Assembly: GCA_008015835.1 (NCBI GenBank)
Contig: SSGH01000001.1
Location: forward strand, 62,001-126,000
Origin: Lysobacter sp.
GTDB lineage: Bacteria > Pseudomonadota > Gammaproteobacteria > Xanthomonadales > Xanthomonadaceae
DNA length: 64,000 bases
Direction of reading: 5' to 3'
The notes beneath the pieces are model-generated. The model did not search any database. It was not told the origin of the DNA and saw only the letters and a program-made list of their open reading frames with translations. Positions 32,818 to 42,053 of this stretch are shown here, in pieces (positions within the stretch are counted from its first letter, which is position 1; every line of letters begins with the position of its first letter). The position numbers were made by a program, and so were the translations under genes.

Positions 32818-34545
32818 ATGCCGCCCTCTTTCAAGTTCGCTCGGCCTACGCTGAGCGCCAACCGCCTGTTGTTCCTCGTCGCCGCCTACTTGGTGGTATT
32901 CGCCAACGCGCGGTTTTGGGGCATCGTCTTCGCCGCCTCCGATGCCGGCGGCGGTTGGCATCGGCTCGGAGTGACGCTCGCGGTCGCGGCGGCCTTGCTC
33001 GCGATCACGCTGCTGATGCTGTTGCCGCTCGGCGTGCGCTGGGTGCTCAAGCCCGGCCTGGTGCTGGTGCTGGTGCTCGCGGCCGGCGCGGCGCATTTCA
33101 TCGGCGATTTCGGCGCGGTGATCGATCGCCACGCGCTCGCCAGCGTCTACGAGACCGATGCGCGCGAGGCGGGCGAATGGTTGTCGCTGCGGATGTTCCT
33201 CGCGCTGGGCCTGCTCGGCGCGCTGCCGGCGCTCGCGGTGTGCTGGGTGAAAGTGGAATGGCAGGGCTTCTGGCGCGAAACCTTCGCGCGCGCGAAACTC
33301 GCGGTAATCGCTCTTCTGCTGCTCGGCGCGGCTGCGCTCACCTTCGGCAAGGATGTCGCGTCGCTGGTGCGCAACCACATGGAATTGCGCCATATCGCCA
33401 ATCCGTTCGCGTTGCTCGCCGCGCAACTGTCGTACATGGACCACGCGCGCAACGACAACCGGCCGATGGAGAGTATCGGTACCGATGCGGTGCGCGGAAC
33501 CGCGTTGCCCGCAGGCCAGCGCCCGGTGGTGCTGGTGCTAGTGGTCGGCGAATCGGCGCGCGCGGCCAGTATGGACTTGAACGGCTACGACCGCGCCACC
33601 GGCGCGCCGCTGCGTGGGCTTCCGATCGTGAACTTCGCGCAGGTGAAGAGCTGCGGCACCAACACCGCGACCTCGGTGCCGTGCATGTTCTCCGGGCTCG
33701 GCCGCAAGGATTACGACGACGGCCGAGTCAAACGCCGCGAAAACCTGCTCGACGTGCTGCAACGCGGCGGCTACGACGTGCTCTGGCTGGATAACAACAC
33801 CGGCAGCAAGGGCTTGGCCAAGCGAGTGCGCGAACAGCACGTCGGCAAGACCGCCTCCGCCCAGTACTGCAACGAAGAAGGCTGCTACGACGAAGCGCTG
33901 CTGGAGCATCTGGACACGTTGCTGCCGACGATCCAACGCGACACCGTGATCGTGGTCCATTTGCTCGGCAGCCACGGGCCGGCTTACTACGCGCGCTATC
34001 CCGAGCGCTTCGCCGCGTTCAAGCCCGAATGCCGCACCAACGAACTGCAGCGCTGCAGCGATCTGCAAATCCGCAACACCTACGACAACACGATTCTCTA
34101 CACCTCGCACGTGCTCGCCGGCATCGCACGACGTCTCGGCGACGCGCGCGGACTGCCCGAGAACGCGCCGATCGCATGTTTGGCGACGAAACCGGCCGAA
34201 CAATGCCCACCGACGCCTGTCGCTCCGCCGTCGGCTCCAGCGCCCGCATTCGACGCCGCGATGCTGTACGTCTCCGATCACGGCGAATCGCTCGGCGAGC
34301 ATGGGCTATATCTCCACGGCGCGCCGTACGCGATCGCGCCGAGCGAGCAGACGCACGTACCGATGTTGTTCTGGACTTCGGAAACCTTCGCCGCGCGACG
34401 CAAGCTGGATACGGCCTGTCTACGCGGCCGCGCCGATGCGCCGCTGTCGCACGATCATTTTTTCCACAGCGTTCTGGGTCTGGCCGACGTCACGACGCGC
34501 GAGCGACGCGACGAGCTCGACTTTTTCGCTACCTGCATACGCTGA
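32818..34545 (+). CDS. eptA: Phosphoethanolamine--lipid A transferase (EptA/MCR family)
   Basis: 575 residues. Five N-terminal TM segments (up to about residue 176) are followed by a periplasmic sulfatase-fold domain. Catalytic residues: Glu245 in VVGESARA, Thr283 in CGTNTATSVPC (nucleophile, with the Cys279-Cys289 disulfide of the family), and Asp-His in SDHGESLGEHG. HLLGSHGPAYYARYP and the second Cys pair are also EptA-like. The enzyme adds phosphoethanolamine to lipid A and lowers binding of cationic peptides such as polymyxin; the exact acceptor is not shown by sequence. The insertion with CLATKPAEQCPPTPVAPPSAPAPA is a local Pro/Ala expansion. No two-component system is adjacent. Confidence 0.93.
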   Translation: MPPSFKFARPTLSANRLLFLVAAYLVVFANARFWGIVFAASDAGGGWHRLGVTLAVAAALLAITLLMLLPLGVRWVLKPGLVLVLVLAAGAAHFIGDFGAVIDRHALASVYETDAREAGEWLSLRMFLALGLLGALPALAVCWVKVEWQGFWRETFARAKLAVIALLLLGAAALTFGKDVASLVRNHMELRHIANPFALLAAQLSYMDHARNDNRPMESIGTDAVRGTALPAGQRPVVLVLVVGESARAASMDLNGYDRATGAPLRGLPIVNFAQVKSCGTNTATSVPCMFSGLGRKDYDDGRVKRRENLLDVLQRGGYDVLWLDNNTGSKGLAKRVREQHVGKTASAQYCNEEGCYDEALLEHLDTLLPTIQRDTVIVVHLLGSHGPAYYARYPERFAAFKPECRTNELQRCSDLQIRNTYDNTILYTSHVLAGIARRLGDARGLPENAPIACLATKPAEQCPPTPVAPPSAPAPAFDAAMLYVSDHGESLGEHGLYLHGAPYAIAPSEQTHVPMLFWTSETFAARRKLDTACLRGRADAPLSHDHFFHSVLGLADVTTRERRDELDFFATCIR

Positions 34546-34636
34546 GCCGATCTTCCTGCGGCAACGGACGCGCTCGAACCGCGTAGCCGCGCGAACGGCC
34601 GGTTAAGATGACGGCCTCCCCCGACGCGGTTCGATC

Positions 34637-36208
34637 ATGCGCACCTTCTTTCTCTCGGCTTTCGCCAGTCTGCTTCTTCTCCTCGCGACGCCCGCGGCGC
34701 GCGCGCAGACGCTCGCCTGCGGTCTCTATGCCGACGCCGAAAGCGGCGCGCGGCTCGATGTGATCGGAAGCGGCTACGCACGACTGCTGCGCGAGGCGAT
34801 ATCGCCGAAATCGCTGCGCTATCGCGTCGAGGACGGGCGAGCGACGCTGTACGACGTGGACGACGGCTACGCCGATCGCTATACGATCGACGCCGACGCC
34901 CGCACGTTGACCGGCGAGCCATCGGCATTTCGCATGGTCTTCGCGCTCTCCGAAGCGCGCGCATGCGCGATGGTCAAACGCCCGCCGCCGGGCGTCTGCG
35001 AATCCGATTTGGATGCATGCTTCCGAACGGCGGAGGACGCCGACGACGCGACGCTGAACGCCTACTGCGCGGAGGGCCTGCCCTTCGCCTGCGTGGCGTT
35101 GATTGAACGTTTCCAGCGCGCCGCCGACGGCGAAGCGTCCGACGCCGCATCGGATGCGACGCCCGTCGAAGCGCCGCCGGAATGCCGCGAAGGCGCGCCG
35201 ACCTTCTCCGCATCGGCCTGCGAAACGTTTTTCGCTCGCACGATCGCCGAAGCGCTGGCGACCTCCGTCTCATCGATCTACGCCGACGAAACGCCGCTCG
35301 CGAGCGACGCCTTAGCGCGTTTGCCGGCGCTGTGCGCGGACAACGCATCGGCGAAGTTGTGCGGAGTCGTCGCCGATAAGCTGTGGAACGGCGCGCGCTA
35401 TCGCGACGCGCGCACAGCACTGCAGCGCGCCTGCGCGCTCGGCGACGAAGACGCCTGCCGCCGCGAAGAACCGCTGGCGACGCTCGCGGACGGCGACTTC
35501 GAGACCGCGCCGATGACGACGCTGCCCTGCGGCCGCTACGTCGCCGACACCGGCTTGATGAGCGAATTCGTCTTCGGCGACCGCGGCGCCGTGTCCGGCG
35601 GCTTCGGCGCGTCGATGCGCGCGCGGCTTCAGAACGGCGATGCGCGCATTCGCCACGATAAAGGCGGCGACTTCGTACTGCGCCGGCTCATCGGCGGCCG
35701 TTTGATCGGCATCGACAGTTGGAATCGTTACGCGCTGTATCGTCTTGAGGGCGGCCTCGAAGGCGGACGCGACGGCGGCGCGGGCACCTGCGCGGCGCCG
35801 GTGACCTATCGCGAAACCGCATTGGTCGAAAATTGCCCGCAACCCGGGCCGAAAACGCCCGAAGCCTGCTGCGCGAGCGGCAGTCTGCACGGCTGCAACA
35901 TCGTCGGCCATCGTTTCGCATTGGAAGAACGTTGGCACGACGCCGCGACCGAATACCTGAAAGTCTGCGCTGGCGACGTGCGGATCGGCTGCGAAAACGC
36001 AGTGCGCGCTTACGCCGAAACCGGCGACGAGACCATTCCCGAACGCCTCGCCGCGCTCTGCGAGAAAGACGCGCGCAGCGTCGCCTGCGATGTCGCCGAA
36101 ACCACGAACTGGGCGACGATCGCGATCTCCAAACTTCTGGACGACGCCTTGGGCGAACGTCCCAACGAAACGCCCGAAGCGTCAGGCGAGGAAATCGAAG
36201 ATCCGTAA
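34637..36208 (+). CDS. Cys-rich secreted protein of unknown function
   Basis: 523 residues with a clear signal peptide (residues 1-23, cut at ARA-QT). The mature protein has about 20 Cys residues in pairs, such as PGVCESDLDACFR, AYCAEGLPFACVALIE, RACALGDEDACRRE, CCASGSLHGCNIVG and CEKDARSVACDVAE, and Asp/Ala-rich spacers. Some segments (ALQRACALGDEDACR, HRFALEERWHDAATEYLKVCAGD) look like degenerate Cys-rich Sel1/TPR-type helices, as in secreted beta-lactamase HcpA-like proteins, but the repeats are irregular. No catalytic motif is visible. It follows the eptA gene by 91 bp on the same strand and could be cotranscribed, though a terminator cannot be excluded. Confidence 0.75.
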   Translation: MRTFFLSAFASLLLLLATPAARAQTLACGLYADAESGARLDVIGSGYARLLREAISPKSLRYRVEDGRATLYDVDDGYADRYTIDADARTLTGEPSAFRMVFALSEARACAMVKRPPPGVCESDLDACFRTAEDADDATLNAYCAEGLPFACVALIERFQRAADGEASDAASDATPVEAPPECREGAPTFSASACETFFARTIAEALATSVSSIYADETPLASDALARLPALCADNASAKLCGVVADKLWNGARYRDARTALQRACALGDEDACRREEPLATLADGDFETAPMTTLPCGRYVADTGLMSEFVFGDRGAVSGGFGASMRARLQNGDARIRHDKGGDFVLRRLIGGRLIGIDSWNRYALYRLEGGLEGGRDGGAGTCAAPVTYRETALVENCPQPGPKTPEACCASGSLHGCNIVGHRFALEERWHDAATEYLKVCAGDVRIGCENAVRAYAETGDETIPERLAALCEKDARSVACDVAETTNWATIAISKLLDDALGERPNETPEASGEEIEDP

Positions 36209-36261
36209 GTTTGCTTCGGCGTTCGTCATCGCGACGCCGCTGACCGTCGCGTTGATGCAGT

Positions 36262-36550
36262 TGACGGCGTCGTCGTAGGTGAAGCTCGTCATGCCCGCGT
36301 CCGGGCTGGTCAACGCCTCCAGTTCGCTGAAGTCGGTTTAGGCGTAGGTAGTATCCGGGTCCTTCGGGGCGGTGACCTGCGTCGGGTTGTCAGCGCGTCG
36401 TAGGCGAACTGCGTCTGCGCCGCGAGCCCGGCCGTGTCCTGCAGCGTGCGGCTCAGGCGGTTCAGCGGGTCGACGTTCTGGTCGGTCAGTCGCGACAGCG
36501 CGTCGGTCATCTGATCCAGGTTCCATTCGCGTCGTAGGTGAAGCTGCGCC
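36262..36550 (-). pseudogene. Decayed copy of an rhs YD-repeat segment
   Basis: This stretch is closely similar to 39250-39545 of the intact rhs gene: it carries the same order of DALLRVTDQNVDPLNRLSR, DMAGLAAQTQVAYDALDNPTQVTDPKG and so on, here as DALSRLTDQNVDPLNRLSR and AAQTQFAYDAL. A one-base deletion after YDAL (GCGCTGACAACC versus GCGCTGGACAACC) shifts the frame and TAC for Tyr has become TAA in the following block. It is downstream of the rhs/immunity pair on the same strand, the usual place for displaced rhs cassette remnants. Confidence 0.85.
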
Positions 36551-36764
36551 AGACGGAACCTGACGTGCGATGACGACGAGCGGGCCGCCGCGCGCGGCGA
36601 TAGCGAATGGCTGGCGCTGTGTTCTTTGTTGCCCCCTATTCAATCAATGACTTTGGTTTTGATTCCCGTCAGAAAGTCCACTCTGACCCCAGATTTTCCT
36701 GATTTTTTTCGGCAGCATCCGCTTCGCGGGTGCCGCACTACGTATACGACTTACGGCCTTCTCT

Positions 36765-36916
36765 GACTCGAATGGCACTTACTTAAGCCATTGACGCCGG
36801 ATTTTTTGATTTCCGCGAAAGTTATAACTCAGCAATTTCAGTTGTTTACGGCCAGCAACGACACCCGACCCCGCCTTTTCTTGGGTGGTGAGGCTTAAGT
36901 AAGTGCCATTCGACTC
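36765..36916. mobile_element. 152-bp element with 25-bp terminal inverted repeats (MITE-like)
   Basis: The ends 36765-36789 and 36892-36916 are inverted repeats with one mismatch; the core is AATGGCACTTACTTAAGCC. The interior is AT-rich compared with the genome. On the minus strand an open frame ends WLK-stop exactly in the right-hand repeat, as transposase genes often do, so this may be an internally deleted insertion sequence. No transposase is present in the window. The surroundings (36551-36956, lower GC) also contain fragments such as CTCTGACCCC and GACTCTGGCCCC that recur around such elements. Confidence 0.75.
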
Positions 36917-36956
36917 TGGCCCCTGATTCTCCTGCCCCCTATTCTCCTTTATGTTC

Positions 36957-37184
36957 TTATCGATCGCCTTCGGCCAGGGACTTGCCTTCATTAAGCATCA
37001 GAAGAAGTTGGTCCCATGCAATCACCATCCCGTCTATGTTTGGGTTGAAGCTGACTTCAAGGACGCCTTCGTCTGTAAATCCGATATCAAAAATCGGGGT
37101 TTCACCGTCGATAAGCTCAAAAAACGCATACTCACGATTGATGTCGGTCGCCTTACGCCACCGGTGTTTTTTTACAATCTTCAT
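36957..37184 (-). CDS. Candidate immunity protein of the Rhs toxin
   Basis: 75 residues, acidic overall after a basic start (MKIVKKHRWRKATDINREY). The body, FFELIDGETPIFDIGFTDEGVLEVSFNPNIDGMVIAWDQL, is beta-rich and ends in a short helix (LMLNEGKSLAEGDR). It begins 11 bp after the rhs stop on the same strand and shares the lower GC of the toxin-coding end, which is the standard position and composition of immunity genes for Rhs/CdiA tips. I recognise this type of small 'DIGFxDxGxxEVxFxP' protein from genes next to rhs ends, but no family name can be given. No signal peptide: it would act in the cytoplasm against an incoming toxin. Confidence 0.75.
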   Translation of the reverse strand: MKIVKKHRWRKATDINREYAFFELIDGETPIFDIGFTDEGVLEVSFNPNIDGMVIAWDQLLLMLNEGKSLAEGDR

Positions 37185-37195
37185 TATTTATATTC

Positions 37196-40100
37196 TCATG
37201 GGTTAATGAAACCGATAAAGCTTCCGTCTGCAGCCCAGCGAGCACCAAAGCCACCTGGAATCTGAATCTGAGTCACTTTTCCATACCGGCCAAGCACTGG
37301 ATTCGTAATGACACCGTTTCTCATAATATTTCTGAGCGCGGAATGGGCTGCTCCATTCATCGCTCTATCGCTACGCAACGTTTGGCGTATTGTATTCTTC
37401 GTCTCCCCAATCACTTCAGGATGCTTACTTAGAGCACGACCTGCGTTTGATAAATCAGATTTCTTAAACTGTTCGACAGCATTTTTGTATAAGGGATTTT
37501 TCCAGCCTAATCCTTTCGTTGCTCTCAGCCCGCTCTTGATTAGCCCTCCACCACTTAGCAGATCATACGCAACAGCCGCCCAACCTCCGGCCGTGTAGTA
37601 TCCGCTGCATTCGTTGACCGCATCTTGCGCGCCCGTCAGTCTTCGTGTCAGAGCGGACGCGCCAAAACTCGCGCCATCCAAAGCCCCGAAAACAAAATCG
37701 ACATACCCTTGCGGCAACGCCGCATCGAACCCGAGCAAGTCTCCGACCTGGCCGGCGTTCATGAAGACCACATCGCCCCAGTCAAAGTACCCATACGCGA
37801 GTCCCATCGGATCAATTGCGCCTGTTGGCATGCCCCCTGCATAGCCATAGGTACTCACCCCACCCGTAAGCCCAATCGGATCGCTCTGGCTATACCGCCC
37901 CGTTCCCGGCTCGTAGTCTCGGAAGTAGTTGTAGTTGAGTCCCGACGCGCTGTCATACCGCTGCCCCGGGAACCGCATGTCGAAGACGAACGTCGTCGCG
38001 TCGCCGTCGGGGTTCTCGTTCGGGAGTGTGGTGCCGAACGCTTCGCCTGTGAGATTCCATGTCCAGATCGCCACGCCTTGCGCGCCGCGCGTGCGATCGA
38101 TCACCACTCGGGGTGTGCCCAGCGCGTCCGGTTCGATGTAATGCAGCTTCTGGTTCGCGCCTGCGCCGTCCAACACGCCCACGGGCAGATCGTCGAACCA
38201 GATCACCTGTTGATTGGGCGCGCCCGTGTTGCCGTAGTCGCCGAGCCAGCGGCCTGCCTCGTCGTACAGCGTGTACGTGTTCGCGGTGTTCAGGTGCTTG
38301 CGTACCCGCTCGCCCATGCCGTTGTAAACATAGTTCATCGCCACGGTCGCGCCGTTTAGCACCTGCGTCAGGCGGTTGTGGTCGCCGTAGACGAACGTCT
38401 TGCCGGTCGTCGGGGCGGCGATATAGGTCGTGTTGCCCGCGTTGTCGTAGGTGCGGTCCCACACGCCGACTTGGATCATCCGATGGCTGGCGGTCTCGTA
38501 GGTGTTCGTCGTCGTGACGCCGCTCACCGTCGCGCTGGTGCGGTTGCCGGTCGCGTCGTACGCGTAGCTCTGCAGTACCGCGTTCGTGCCGCCGTCCTTC
38601 GTCTCGATCAGCCTGTTGAGGGCGTCGTAGCCGAACACTCGCAGCGGCGGGTCGCTTTGGTTGCCGTTGCGCAGCTTCTTGAGGTTCCCGACCTCGTCGA
38701 ACTCGTAGCCCAGGCTCAACCCATCCGTCGCGTTCACCTGCACGATCCCCGGTTCGCCGTTGAGGTTCAGCGTGCGGGTCATGACTCTTCCGTTGCCGTA
38801 CGTCCACTGCTGCACCGGGCCGAACGGGTGGTAGCTCGCGCTGCGCAGCAGTTGGATCGTCGTGCCCGTCGCGGTCTTGACGTTGATCTCCTGGGTTCTT
38901 CCTTGGGCGTCGTACAGGTAGCTCGCTTCCGCATTGTCCGGGTAGATCGTCTTCTGCAACTGCCCGTTCGCCGCGTACACGTAGCGCAGGGTGAAGCTCT
39001 GGCCGTTGGTGGTCTGCACCTTGCGCACCAGCGCCCCGAAGCGGTCGTAGCAGTACACCGTGCTGCCGCTGCCGTCGGTCATCTTCGCCAGACGGCCGAT
39101 CGTGAAGGTCTCGCCCGTCTGGCAATCGGCCTGCGCGGTGTCGTACACGTAGGCGACGTTCAGCGCGGTCGCCGTCGGGTAGGTCACGCTGATCGGGCGG
39201 TTCAGCGCGTCGTAGCCGTAGTTCGTCGTCTTCGAGCGCGCATCGACTTGGCTCGCGCGATTACCCGCGGCGTCGTAGGTGTAGGTGGTCGTGCCCGTGT
39301 CCGGGCTGGTCAGCGTCTTCAGCTCGCTGAAGCCGGTGTAGGCGTAGGTGGTGTTCAGGCCCTTCGGGTCCGTGACCTGCGTGGGGTTGTCCAGCGCGTC
39401 GTAGGCGACTTGCGTCTGCGCCGCGAGGCCGGCCATGTCCTGCAGGCTGCGGCTCAGGCGGTTCAGCGGGTCGACGTTCTGGTCGGTCACTCGCAACAGC
39501 GCGTCGGTGACTTGATCCAGATTCCCGTTCGCGTCGTAGGTGAAGCCGGTACTGCGGTTGTACGCGTCGGTGACCGCGGTCAACTGGCCCAAGGTGTTGT
39601 AGGTCCGCGAGAGCGTGCGCCGCAGCGTGTTCGTCGCGTCCTTCACATCTTCCTGGGTGCGTTCGCCGGCCTTGTTCAGGGTGTAGGTCACCGTGTTGCC
39701 GGCGCTGTCGGCGATGCCGGTCAGCCGATGCGCGGCGTCGTAGGCGAACGTGATGAACGCGCCGTCGGGTTGCGTGACTTTCTTGACCAACCCGGTCGGC
39801 CAGTACTCGACGCGCACGATCCGGTCGTCGGTCTCCACCGTGTCGTTCGTGCCGCGCACCTTGCTGGCCGTCAGCCAGCCGCGGGCGTGGTACTCGTAGT
39901 CGGTTCGGACGTTGTTCGCGTCCACGATCGACAGCGGCCGGCCCGCGCCGTCGAAGGCCTGCACTTCGACGATGTGGCCCAACGCGTTCGTCACCTTCCA
40001 CAGATCGCCCTTGCGGTAGGCGCAGGTGGTCGGCGCGGTGGCGCAGGCCGCGTGGTCCGCCTGCCGGTAGGTGAAGGTGGTGAGATCGCTCACGTCGCTG

Positions 40101-41800
40101 CGCGGGCCGTTCACGCTCTTGAGCAGGCCCACGAACGGGCAGGTGCCCGCGGTCACGTCGGCGGATTCGCAGTACGTGTAGGTCGTGGTGCGCGTCGTGT
40201 TCGGCGTCACCGTCGGGTCGGTCGCCGTTTGCGTCAGCGGTTGCTCGCGCGTGTTGTACGTCCACGCCACCTTCGCCTTCAGCGTGCCCGCGCTGTCGCG
40301 CACCCGGCGTTCGATGGGCACGCGATACGTCGCATGCCAGTCGGTTTGCAGCGTGCGCTTCTTGCCGGTGGTATCGGTCTTGGCCTCGATCCGCTGGGTT
40401 TCCAGGCCGCGCGTGTTGTAGTCGTAGTCGGTTTGGTTGCCCAGGAAGTCGGTTTCGACGTTCACGTACCCGTTCGCATCGTACGTCGCCGTACCCAGCG
40501 CCGAGTCCTGGCTCACGCTCAACCCGCTCGCACCGGTGTACTTCGCCACCCGCTGCGCCACCGTCCAGTTGCGCGTCGTCGTGCGGCCCAGGGCGTCGGT
40601 CACGGTCGCCGAAGTCCCGGTCCCGTAGCTCACGTCCACGCGCTCGGCGTCGCCGGCCAGCGTGCTGAGAATCGCCCGATTCGCGCTGTCGTAGCTGTAG
40701 CTGGCGTGGCGCTGGCCGTTCTCGTCTTCGATCCCGGTCAGGTAGTACGTGCCCGGCGGCGGCGAGACCACGCGCCCGGCTTCGTTGTAGAAGTACTTGC
40801 GGGTGGCGCCGCCAGGGTACGTCACCGTGCCGAGCAGGCCGCTGCTCGGGTCGTAGGCGTAGGTCGTGACCGCGCCGCTCGCGTCGGTGAGCGTTTGCAG
40901 GCGGCCGCTGCTGTCGTAGGCGAAGCTGAGCTTGCGGCCATCGCGGCCGGTGACGGTCTGCAAGCGGGCGTTCGCGTCGTAGGCCAGCGTCTGGAACTCC
41001 CCGCTCGGCCATGTCGTCGAGGTCGGCTTGCCGTCGACGTCGTAAAGCTCCACCGCATCGTTCGCGTCGGTCAGCCGCCAGCCGGTGTGCGTGCTGCCGC
41101 TGAACAGCTTCTCCAGCTTGTACGGCGTGTCTTTATCCGAGGTGTAGACCGCGCTGCCGGTGGAGTTGAAGTACAGCCCCTGGCCGCCGGCGCGATAGGC
41201 GATCACCGACATGGTTCCGCTGCCGGAGATCGTCACGATGCGGCGGTCGTAGACGCTGCGCCAACGGCCGCCGAACATCCCGACCGGACGCGCCACATCG
41301 TCGCCCAAGTAATAGCGCTGGAACGGCAGATCGCCGTCCAAGTCCGATTCCGCCTTGTATTTATTCCCCGTCGCTAGGTCGATCGGGTTGCCCGCCTTCG
41401 TCCCCAGTGTCGTGGCTTGGCCTGTGCCGCAGGCGAATCCGCACTGTTTATTCGCGTCGAGCGCCGCATAGCTGAAGCTCGAATACACCGGGACGCCGTA
41501 CCAGTTGAAACTGTTGGTCCCGTACATGTCCAGATACACCTGGCCACGCACCTGCGTCGGATTGGCCGCGTTGTCCACGACGCAGCGCCAACCGTTCACT
41601 TGGCCCGGCGGGTACGACTGCGCTACCTCCGCGTACTTGTCGGGCATCTGCGATTCGCAGTCCTGCGCCGCTTGCGGCTGCGTGTTCTGCGCCCAGGCGT
41701 CCGGCGATCGCGCGACCGCCAACCCCACGACGGCGGCGGCCAATGCCCGCAGCGCCACGACCGAACCCCATCCACCCTGACTGCGCGTCATCCACCGCAT
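37196..41800 (-). CDS. Rhs-family polymorphic toxin
   Basis: 1534 residues from ATG 41800, preceded by GAGAGG; a longer in-frame start at 41920 is less likely. A signal-like hydrophobic N-terminus (residues 10-37) is followed by a DUF6531-type region (GNPIDLATGNKYKAESDLDGDLPFQRYY, here in pieces at 137-165). The middle, about residues 290-1270, consists of YD repeats (for example TYTYDAAGNRASQVDARSK). The Rhs core ends with NYFRDYEPGTGRYSQSDPIGL and IDPMGLA near residue 1335, the usual cleavage and swap point. The variable tip (1336-1534) is distinct: a hydrophobic pretoxin helix, then a basic domain (SDRAMNGAAHSALRNIMRNG, GGFGARWAADGSFIGFINP). The tip is encoded by lower-GC DNA. Its activity cannot be assigned. 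The N-terminal signal suggests export by the general pathway rather than a type VI PAAR-Rhs. Confidence 0.93.
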   Translation of the reverse strand: MRWMTRSQGGWGSVVALRALAAAVVGLAVARSPDAWAQNTQPQAAQDCESQMPDKYAEVAQSYPPGQVNGWRCVVDNAANPTQVRGQVYLDMYGTNSFNWYGVPVYSSFSYAALDANKQCGFACGTGQATTLGTKAGNPIDLATGNKYKAESDLDGDLPFQRYYLGDDVARPVGMFGGRWRSVYDRRIVTISGSGTMSVIAYRAGGQGLYFNSTGSAVYTSDKDTPYKLEKLFSGSTHTGWRLTDANDAVELYDVDGKPTSTTWPSGEFQTLAYDANARLQTVTGRDGRKLSFAYDSSGRLQTLTDASGAVTTYAYDPSSGLLGTVTYPGGATRKYFYNEAGRVVSPPPGTYYLTGIEDENGQRHASYSYDSANRAILSTLAGDAERVDVSYGTGTSATVTDALGRTTTRNWTVAQRVAKYTGASGLSVSQDSALGTATYDANGYVNVETDFLGNQTDYDYNTRGLETQRIEAKTDTTGKKRTLQTDWHATYRVPIERRVRDSAGTLKAKVAWTYNTREQPLTQTATDPTVTPNTTRTTTYTYCESADVTAGTCPFVGLLKSVNGPRSDVSDLTTFTYRQADHAACATAPTTCAYRKGDLWKVTNALGHIVEVQAFDGAGRPLSIVDANNVRTDYEYHARGWLTASKVRGTNDTVETDDRIVRVEYWPTGLVKKVTQPDGAFITFAYDAAHRLTGIADSAGNTVTYTLNKAGERTQEDVKDATNTLRRTLSRTYNTLGQLTAVTDAYNRSTGFTYDANGNLDQVTDALLRVTDQNVDPLNRLSRSLQDMAGLAAQTQVAYDALDNPTQVTDPKGLNTTYAYTGFSELKTLTSPDTGTTTYTYDAAGNRASQVDARSKTTNYGYDALNRPISVTYPTATALNVAYVYDTAQADCQTGETFTIGRLAKMTDGSGSTVYCYDRFGALVRKVQTTNGQSFTLRYVYAANGQLQKTIYPDNAEASYLYDAQGRTQEINVKTATGTTIQLLRSASYHPFGPVQQWTYGNGRVMTRTLNLNGEPGIVQVNATDGLSLGYEFDEVGNLKKLRNGNQSDPPLRVFGYDALNRLIETKDGGTNAVLQSYAYDATGNRTSATVSGVTTTNTYETASHRMIQVGVWDRTYDNAGNTTYIAAPTTGKTFVYGDHNRLTQVLNGATVAMNYVYNGMGERVRKHLNTANTYTLYDEAGRWLGDYGNTGAPNQQVIWFDDLPVGVLDGAGANQKLHYIEPDALGTPRVVIDRTRGAQGVAIWTWNLTGEAFGTTLPNENPDGDATTFVFDMRFPGQRYDSASGLNYNYFRDYEPGTGRYSQSDPIGLTGGVSTYGYAGGMPTGAIDPMGLAYGYFDWGDVVFMNAGQVGDLLGFDAALPQGYVDFVFGALDGASFGASALTRRLTGAQDAVNECSGYYTAGGWAAVAYDLLSGGGLIKSGLRATKGLGWKNPLYKNAVEQFKKSDLSNAGRALSKHPEVIGETKNTIRQTLRSDRAMNGAAHSALRNIMRNGVITNPVLGRYGKVTQIQIPGGFGARWAADGSFIGFINP

Positions 41801-42053
41801 CGGACATCCTCTCGCTCGATGTGAAAACCACGATATTCGTCGTGGCGAATCTCCTCCTATGAGATGGCAGCGTCCTCGACCATGCGCGATCAGGCTAGCG
41901 CGAGAATCCGCGCGCGACAACCCAGCCGCGGCGGCAGAGACCCGCCGCCAGAGACGCCCTCAATCGATTCACAAAACGCGATGCGCGGAAGCGGGCGTCG
42001 TCGAACGACGTTCCTGCGAATCGTTCGCGATTGCGGCGAGGGCGATGCTGTGT

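Noticed and set aside
38378-41377. 999-codon plus-strand ORF opposite the rhs gene
   Set aside because: It is the antisense frame of YD repeats; the translation is Arg/Val/His-rich with no domain, and the sense strand has clear Rhs homology.
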